Positions 17,948 to 24,008 of a stretch of DNA of 24,008 nucleotides are shown here, one piece after another. Location: assembly GCA_030141605.1 (NCBI GenBank), contig JAQGDQ010001826.1:1-24008 (forward strand), in the 5' to 3' direction. The position numbers and the translations under genes were made by a program. How positions within the stretch are numbered: position 1 is the stretch's first letter; each line of letters begins with the position of its first letter. The notes under the pieces were generated by a model. The model did not search any database, was not told the origin of the DNA, and worked only from the letters and a program-made list of their open reading frames with translations. Origin of the DNA: Tubiluchus corallicola. Its lineage: Eukaryota; Priapulida; Priapulimorpha; Priapulimorphida; Tubiluchidae.

Positions 17948-18318
17948 TTAAAATAGCTGATAAACAGGAACTGGCTGCCGTGCTTCAAACCACCCAGCGA
18001 AGAATCGAATCACTTACTGAAGAAGCGTGTGATAAAACTTTGGAAAGTGAAGATGCAGAACCACAAAACGATAAAACTTTGGTGGAAAGTGCAGACGCAG
18101 AACCACAAAACGATAAAACTTTGGACAGTGGAGACGCGGAACCACAAAACGATAAAACTTTGGACAGTGGAGACGCGGAATCACAGAACGATAAAACTTT
18201 GGACAGTGGAGATGCAGAACCACGAGACAATAACACAGAACCTGCCAGCGACGAACAGCGTCACTTCCAGAAAGCAGCTAGTGAGCTTATACAACTGTGT
18301 TTAACAAAATGTTCTTGA
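17948..18318 (+). CDS. Last exon (D) of the + strand gene, with acidic coding repeat
   Basis: Acceptor gtgttttctattgcag before 17948. The exon begins with the two bases that complete the codon left open by exon C, so the frame agrees. It then reads KIADKQELAAVLQTTQRRIE, SLTEEACDKTLESEDAEP and on to a stop TGA at 18316-18318 (122 residues). The first 30 residues look like a helix or short coiled coil. Then five copies of a 13-residue acidic repeat (DKTLDSGDAEPQN type) follow, and a final helix DEQRHFQKAASELIQLCLTK plus CS. The repeat region is probably disordered. Linking this exon to C rests on phase and on the absence of a better acceptor; a different gene is possible. Family not recognised. 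Confidence 0.7.
18031..18230 (+). repeat. 39-bp coding minisatellite in exon D
   Basis: Copies start with gataaaactttgg at 18031, 18070, 18112, 18151 and 18190 (periods 39, 42, 39, 39). The second copy carries one extra codon (DKTLVESADAEPQN). All length changes are in whole codons and the acidic character is preserved. This suggests the frame has been maintained, although 39-bp units would stay open anyway. Confidence 0.9.
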
Positions 18319-18362
18319 GTGCATGATTATACATGTATTATGGTTACAATGACGTCCTTTTT

Positions 18363-18625
18363 GAAGAATAATAAATAATAATAATCTTTATTTAAAGTCG
18401 GCTTTTATGTGAACAATTAACACATCCTCAAAGAGGTACTGCCGCCAAATGTAAATAACAACGTACAACTACATAACAGAGACTATTATTACCCCACTTT
18501 TACCCTAAACACCACGCGCGCCAGGCAGGGCAACAGCAGGTAGCATTTTTAAAGTTTTTGGTAACGAGGGTTTGACACAGCCGCTCTATTGAACTCACGA
18601 CCTACCAAAGATGACGACTATTAAC
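18363..18625 (-). mobile_element. Probable SINE or LINE 3' end with (ATT)n tail
   Basis: Read on the - strand the sequence ends gactttaaataaagattatt followed by more ATT units, a typical retroposon tail. Farther upstream on that strand, near 18600, gtcgtgagttcaatagag loosely resembles a pol III B box, suggesting a tRNA-derived SINE. No coding match was seen. It follows the stop codon of the + strand gene by about 45 bp; the aataataaataa at 18367-18378 might also serve as that gene's poly(A) signal. Confidence 0.5.
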
Positions 18626-18875
18626 ACCTTTGTTAGTCATGATTTTTGCTTGTTGACAAATTCCAGATTTCTGTCATCAAGTGACTGTAAGATGGTCTTG
18701 TGAGTGGTAAAAAGAAAGAGTAGTTTTTATTTTAGTTACAGGTGATATTGACATTTGTCAATTACCACGACATGGATTGTAGATTTCAGATTATTTTTAG
18801 TATTTTTGCATTTAGTTTTCATTCATTTTAGTTTCATCGTCACTAAAAACATTTTATATCCTGTTTAGCAATTTT
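18626..18875. other. 3' flank, nothing recognised
   Basis: AT-rich sequence between the retroposon tail and the 30-bp array. No feature is supported. Confidence 0.4.
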
Positions 18876-19444
18876 GCTGATTGACTGCTCGTGTGTTTTT
18901 CTTACGCTGATTGACTGCTCGTGTGTTTTTCTTACGCTGATTGACTGCTCGTGTTTTTCTTACGCTGATTGACTGCTCGTGTGTTTTTCTTGCGCTGATT
19001 GACTGCTCTTGTGTTTTTCTTACGCTGATTGACTGCTCGTGTGTTTTTCTTACGCTGATTGACTGCTCGTGTTTTTCTTACCCTGATTGACTGCTCTTGT
19101 GTTTTTCTTACGCTGATTGACTGCTCGTGTGTTTTTCTTACGCTGATTGACTGCTCTTGTGTTTTTCTTACGCTGATTGACTGCTCGTGTGTTTTTCTTA
19201 CGCTGATTGACTGCTCGTGTGTTTTTCTTACGCTGATTGACTGCTCGTGTGTTTTTCTTACGCTGATTGACTGCTCGTGTGTTTTTCTTATGCTGATTGA
19301 CTGCTCGTGTGTTTTTCTTACGCTGATTGACTGCTCGTGTGCTTTTCTTGCGCTGATTGACTGCTCTTGTGTTTTTCTTACGCTGATTGACTGCTCATGT
19401 GTTTTTCTTACGCTGATTGACTGCTCGTGTGTTTTTCTTACGCT
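18876..19444. repeat. 30-bp minisatellite, about 19 copies
   Basis: Unit gctgattgactgctcgtgtg followed by tttttcttac, period 30. Two early copies lack one GT (28 bp), which shifts the frame before about 19059; after that the frame stays open and gives a 10-residue VFLTLIDCSC repeat. Variants include ctcttgtg, ctcatgtg, ttgcgctg and ttatgctg. The frameshifting copies argue against coding. Confidence 0.97.
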
Positions 19445-20951
19445 ATTTATACGTTCAATGGAGGTAAATAATCATTTTTTTAATCTGTAATTGAAATGAA
19501 GTTTATTCATTTGCATTACAAGTTTAATAATGATGTCGTTATATTGTCACATTTCTTGCAACTTTTCAAAATTCACCGCATCCTTCGGAGAGACTTCAAA
19601 ATCTTATTATCACCTGATGTAGACTCATAAATCATACTATATAACCTCTAATTTGCACAATTACTTGCAGTCAGATTAGCAAAAAAAAGCACAACTTTAT
19701 ACCTAATTGATACCATCATTAAACTACATCAGTTAACCATAAATAGTACTTTATGTTGATTATTTTGCTTTTGGCTATGCAAATTGTAAAAATTATATAT
19801 TCTTAAAACACCACAGCTTTATTAAAATTTTTAATTCAAGTAGTTAATTGCAAAAGTTTAGTAATTAGTATTAGCTTACAAAAGTTTTAATAAAGTTGTG
19901 ATATTTTAACTATAAATGTTTTTAAGTACCTGTAATAAAAGAATTGACTTGGATTATATATTCTGATTTATGAATCAAAATTACATAATTAATTTGTATG
20001 ACAAATTAATTCTGCAGGTATTTTGCACCATATTGTTTAGTATATTGTTTATAAGGATACCAACAGCTTCATGCAGGTTTTTTTATTTATGTAAATTTAA
20101 TATTAGATATTACGACAGTCTAAAATTATCAGAATTTAGTTTGCTAGACGCCTGTTAGTTCAAAAATAATTATGCGCGTTTATATAATGTAAACAGTCCT
20201 CGATTACGTAATTGTGACGTCGACAGTAAAATTCCAAAACAAGTCTTGCACTTTTGTATAAAGCTCTTGCCAATTGTGAGATGTAGTTATAATGCTTTTG
20301 ACATTAAAAAATGTTGACTATTATTAGTGTTTAACTGCGTGGTGCAAACGAGTTGTACTAAAAAACAATTTTTATTGAGATGGTATCTATTGAAACTGTT
20401 TGTACAAATTTGATAGGATACATAAATGAATTTTGTACACTATAATTTAGACTAGTGAAAAAAGTTTGATAATCAGTTTGTGTTTTTTTAACTTTGTGGC
20501 ATTTCTCAATAAACATTTAAACGGAATATCATGCTGTCATTGCTTTGATGGGTGAAATGAACAGTGATAAAAAGACGCGATCGTATGAAACAAGTATAAG
20601 ATACTACTTCAGAGGTTCAGAAGATACAAGATATATATAATATACATATAACTCATATGACTTACACAATAACATGATTGCATAATATGATTGCAAGAAC
20701 TTATATGAAGAAAAACAAAAAAACAAATCAAAAAAGAAAAAAGATTTTTGGAAAAATGAATCAAAACACCAAACGTGATTTTATAGCATAAAAAATTAAC
20801 AGTGAAGAAAGTTAAATATCTGCGATTAGTCGAAATTATCAACTAAATCCAACAGCCACATGTATCAGCATAAAGAATGGTGCAATACCCAAAGCGCATT
20901 AGTGGTGAATCAAATTCTGTATTTTGTGTACTTCCATTTTTTAAATAAGTT
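19445..20951. other. 1.5-kb AT-rich gap, nothing recognised
   Basis: Long AT-rich stretch with scattered short frames (about 19970-20158, 20609-20842) of low-complexity hydrophobic product. I found no splice-bounded exon, array or transposon end. Confidence 0.45.
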
Positions 20952-21453
20952 CAGTCATAGCTCCGTTGTCGAACGTCTCCGTACTCGTACAAATCGGTTT
21001 TTGACCAGAAGATTCGAGCTAAAATTGTCTCCGCTCTCGACCAGAATTTCGGTACTCGACCAACCGCCAAACATGTGCGGCGAGCCGAGTAGAGCCGAGC
21101 GTAACCGACCGCACCAAAGAGTTGTCACGCACAAGATTTGAATCGCCTAACATCGCTAACTGCTTTCTACACTTATTTTTCTTCGCTTTTTCATGCAAAG
21201 AACAATTATGTTTTTCTTTCACTGTAATTCTATTATGTTTTTCTTATCAATTATATCATGTCTATTGTCTGAATAAGCATTTTTGCATCATTATATCTCC
21301 TTTTAGTAATAATTTACAGTTCATTTGGTGCTTGAGAACGAATTATTTGCTTTTACATTATTTCTTATGGGAATAAATTTTTCGGTTCTCAACCAAATCG
21401 GTTTTCAAAAACTTTTTAGGAACGAATTATGGTCGAAAACAGAGGTACTGCTG
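20952..21453. mobile_element. pogo-like MITE, 502 bp
   Basis: The right end, reverse-complemented, begins CAGCAGTACCTCTGTTTTCG. The left end CAGTCATAGCTCCGTTGTCG aligns with it over most positions. The interior has the repeated words expected of this widespread pogo/mariner type: cggtttttgacc, cggttctcaacc, cggttttcaaa, and cttatgggaataaat near the right end. TA follows the right end (21454-21455); the left TA is lost. The short frames across it (20860-21141, 21019-21222) are shadows. Confidence 0.75.
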
Positions 21454-21658
21454 TATAATACTATTTTAATATATTTCTATGTAAATTAAACATACACTGT
21501 GGTATATTATATTATATTATCAAAGTGAATTAACAGCTACAAATGATAATAGAAATTACTGCAGTAGAAAATTGAAAATGTTGTAAAAGAAATCTGAATT
21601 AATTTGTAAATCTTTTTTCTCTGATGGAACATCATGTCACTACGTGCAAAAGCAAATA

Positions 21659-22010
21659 CAGTGTTCCCTCGCTACTTTGCGGTTCGTTTATCGCGGATTT
21701 TCAAAAATATTTATCGCGGTATTTTCGCTGTTTCGCGGGTTTTTGTGGTAGTCTGTCTGAAGTATTTTTGCACATGCATAGTACGTATTGTACAGTAATG
21801 TATAGATTTGATGAATTTTGCATAAAATATTAAAAATCATAAAAATTACCATTTACAGTAAATAGTGTATTTATTCGGCGGATGAATACAAAGCAAAAAC
21901 AAAATGTAGTACTTGCGCCCGCAAATAAGTATAGCGTCCCTACTTCACGGAAATTCACTTACCGCCGGTGGGCCTGGAACGGAACACACGTGATAAGCGA
22001 GGGAACACTG
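21659..22010. mobile_element. pogo-like MITE, 352 bp (CAGTGTTCCCTCGC ends)
   Basis: CAGTGTTCCCTCGC at 21659 is repeated inverted as GCGAGGGAACACTG ending at 22010. The left part carries several tcgcgg words (tatcgcggattttc, tatcgcggtattttcgc, tttcgcggg), typical of this pogo/Tigger-like class. TA precedes the left end; the right flank is a T-run instead. Its right end is included in the large inverted repeat, so a second, inverted copy starts near 23972 and runs out of the window. Confidence 0.8.
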
Positions 22011-22651
22011 TTTTTTTGTTTAATTTAAAACTAAACATCAAGTATCTTGCTAAGCTTATAATGCCGATTTCAAAAAAATTGAGAAGAAACACATGATCAT
22101 TGTAAAAAACAAATTCTTACATCTTACAACATCTTGTCCAAAATTTCCAACGTTCAAATTATCGAGATCACAGTTGGTAAGAATTCGATATGCAATATGG
22201 CTCTACCTTAGTCCTATTTGTGCTGTGGCATTCTGTAGTGTGTATGGCATTTATGGATGTGGCAGCTCCTGTGATTCGCAGTCTTAATTTAGTTAATGAC
22301 ATCATCAGCTAAGTTGGGCAGTTTACCAATCAAAAGTCACTAAGTTAGCGTAACGCAATTTCCGCGGGTGTCGGCAGTTGCTAAGTGTCACCTAAAGCCT
22401 GTCTTTCTCGTTGCGGTTCAACAAAAAAGCATTGGCAAATGCCAAAATTGGAGCTCCGGTTGGAACGCCCGGGAATGGACCGCTTGATCCGGCTATGTCA
22501 CAGTGACTGTAGCGAATTGGTTGCTTAGAGTCTATGCCGTGCTGGAACAAAACAAAAGCCAAAAATTATCAGTTAATCTGCAAAAAACTTTCACTCGCGT
22601 GCTCACAGAACAGTTTAGTCCTTTGTATCTTTCTAGGACCATAGTTTAATT
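21975..22651 (+). repeat. Left arm of a large inverted repeat
   Basis: Matches the reverse complement of 23347-24008 over its whole length, roughly 93-95% identical by eye with small indels (for example ggctctacc versus ggtcacc, and a 4-base deletion at gcatttatgg). It begins inside the pogo-like MITE only because the window ends there; the true arm may be longer. The open frame at 22093-22287 lies within the arm and is disrupted in the other arm, so I do not call it a gene. Confidence 0.95.
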
Positions 22652-23346
22652 CAGTGTTTTTCAACCAGTGTGCCGCAGCACACTGATGTGCCGTGAGAGA
22701 TCATCAGGTGTGCCGTGGGAAATTATCTAATATCACCTAATTAACCATTGTCGGGTGTCTGTGCTGTAATAAAGTGAGGCCGATAATGTAATACTCTTCT
22801 ATTTCAGTGGGTGGCAGCAGAGAGCGATAAATGCTTGTAAAGTCAGTAGAGTTAGTGTTTATGTACAGCATCATTACAAATATACTAACTTGACTCTCAA
22901 AACACTGCGGGATTGAATGATAAACAAGAGAATTATCGCTGTTGTATGTTTGCTTAGTAAATTCGTATACAGTTTACTTTGAGCACATAACTGGTTTAGA
23001 TATACCATAGTTTAGATTTGCTATATATACAAATGTAAATGTGTTGCGGGCAATCAACCACAGACGGCTTCATTAATATAGTAAGTTTTCAGGCTTCTTT
23101 AGAACTATCAATCGACTTGATCAGGCGTAATTGTAGGGCCAAAGAATTCCACAATTTGGAGGCAGGAGACGTGAACGATTATGTGACTAGCCTGCCACGT
23201 GAGACTTCAAGATTTCACCACTTTCTGTGCTGACGCATCAGTCAGAATGGTCACGTGACGCATCAGTCAGAATGGTTGGTGGTGTGCCCGAGGATTTTGG
23301 AAATGTAAAAAATGTGCCGTGGCTCAAAAAAGGTTGAAAATTACTG
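22652..23346. mobile_element. hAT-like element at the centre of the palindrome
   Basis: The left end CAGTGTTTTTCAACC is followed by gtgtgccgcagcacactg and further gtgtgccgtg words. The right end, reverse-complemented, reads CAGTAATTTTCAACC and is followed by gccacggcacat. Such CAGTGTTT-TCAACC ends with GTGCCG-rich subterminal sequence are typical of hAT-type elements. There is no transposase frame; the frame at 23039-23233 has no recognised motif. A 20-bp word tgacgcatcagtcagaatgg is directly repeated near 23232-23274. The 8 bp outside each end are inverted, not direct, copies. Confidence 0.75.
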
Positions 23347-24008
23347 GAACTAAACTATGGTCCTAAGAAAATTCAAAGGACTAAACTGTTCTGTGAGCAC
23401 GCGAGTGAAAGTTTTTTGCAGATTAACTGATAATTTTTGGCTTTTGTTTTGTTCCAGCACGGCATAGACTCTAAGCAACCAATTCGCTACAGTCACTGTG
23501 ACATAGCCGGATCAAGCGGTCCATTCCCGGAGCGTTTCAACTGAACTCCAATTTTGGCATTTGCCAATGCTTTTTCATTGGTACAACATCAAAGACAGAC
23601 TTTGGTGTTATTTAGCAACTGCCGACACCCGCGAGTGCGTTACGCTAACTTAGTGACTTTTGATTGGTAAACTGCTAACTAGCTGATGATGTCATTAACT
23701 AAATTAAGACTGCGAATCACAGGAGCTGCCACATCCATGCCATACACACTACAGAATGCCAGCACAAATAGGACTAAGGTGACCATATTGCATATGGAAT
23801 TCTTACCAACTGTGATCTCGATAATTTGAACGTTGGAAATTTTGGACAAGATGTTGTAAGATGTAAGAATTTGTTTTTTACAATGATCATGTGTTTCTTC
23901 TCAATTTTTTTGAAATCGGCATTATAAGCTTAGCAAGATACTTGATGTTTAGTTTTAAATTAAACAAAAAAACAGTGTTCCCTCGCTTATCACGTGTGTT
24001 CCGTTCCA
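23347..24008 (-). repeat. Right arm of the large inverted repeat, cut by right edge
   Basis: Inverted copy of 21975-22651. It includes, from its inner edge outwards, the ggaccatagttta word, the ctatgtcacagtgactgtag segment and the pogo-like end CAGTGTTCCCTCGC at about 23972. It runs to the last base, so its outer boundary is unknown. Confidence 0.95.

Noticed and set aside
18560-18625. tRNA gene
   Set aside because: Only a loose B-box-like word is present; no cloverleaf could be drawn, so a tRNA-derived SINE head is the most that can be said.
1-19444. CRISPR-like arrays
   Set aside because: All arrays are head-to-tail repeats without unique spacers, in an intron-bearing animal-type genome.
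19059-19490. 143-residue frame of repeated VFLTLIDCSC
   Set aside because: Translation of the 30-bp array; neighbouring 28-bp copies break the frame, and there is no splice or start context.
22093-22287. 64-residue frame in the left palindrome arm
   Set aside because: The same segment in the right arm carries indels that shift the frame, so the frame is not conserved between copies.
22644-23354. 8-bp direct target duplication around the central hAT-like element
   Set aside because: gtttaatt and gaactaaa do not match as direct repeats; they match better as an inverted pair, continuous with the palindrome arms.

Overview
This window comes from an AT-rich, intron-bearing, transposon-rich animal nuclear genome. 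Short exons carry consensus GT-AG splice sites and matching phases. One gene encodes a secreted, probably GPI-anchored Ly6/uPAR domain protein, a metazoan family. The repeats are typical of animals: hAT-, pogo- and piggyBac-like miniature elements, and tails of non-LTR retrotransposons. I think an invertebrate is likely, but the sequence alone does not fix the phylum. Nothing looks prokaryotic or viral.

Two genes can be supported. The first is on the + strand, with exons at 2366-2559, 3338-3487, 4854-5043 and a last exon at 17948-18318. Phases agree across every junction. The 5' part lies upstream of what I could recognise. The product is unrecognised: helical, with an acidic 13-residue coding repeat near its C-terminus. 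Its last intron (about 12.9 kb) contains the second gene, on the - strand: exons 16187-16121, 15164-14994 and 13732-13554. These encode a 138-residue protein with a signal peptide, a Ly6/three-finger domain (CYQC start, CNWDECN end) and a hydrophobic GPI-type tail.

Layout: 1-295 39-bp minisatellite; 487-929 piggyBac-like MITE; 941-1229 pogo-like MITE; 1637-2190 137-bp repeats with hairpins; 2366-5043 three exons, with a retrotransposon tail between the first two; 5074-5220 pogo-like end; 5712-6212 about 100-bp repeats; 6711-7225 and 7482-7979 DNA-transposon-like elements; 8470-8907 LINE C-terminus; 9300-9481 LINE 3' end with a TTGA tail; 10439-10698 65-bp repeats; 10841-11765 51-bp minisatellite between two direct copies of a 147-bp sequence; 12722-13491 terminal-inverted-repeat element filled by a 122-bp A/B alternating array; 13554-16187 Ly6 gene, with a 24-bp minisatellite in its second intron; 16731-17135 second LINE C-terminus; 17442-17866 hAT-like element; 17948-18318 last + exon; 18363-18625 probable SINE or LINE tail; 18876-19444 30-bp minisatellite; 20952-22010 two pogo-like MITEs; 21975-24008 a large imperfect inverted repeat with a hAT-like element exactly at its centre, running off the right edge.

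Most long open frames here are minisatellites whose unit length is a multiple of three. They stay open in several frames and are not treated as genes. The most useful results are the nested antisense Ly6 gene, which is split into exons too short to stand out, the unrecognised host gene, the palindromic right end, and the transposon that carries a higher-order tandem array.
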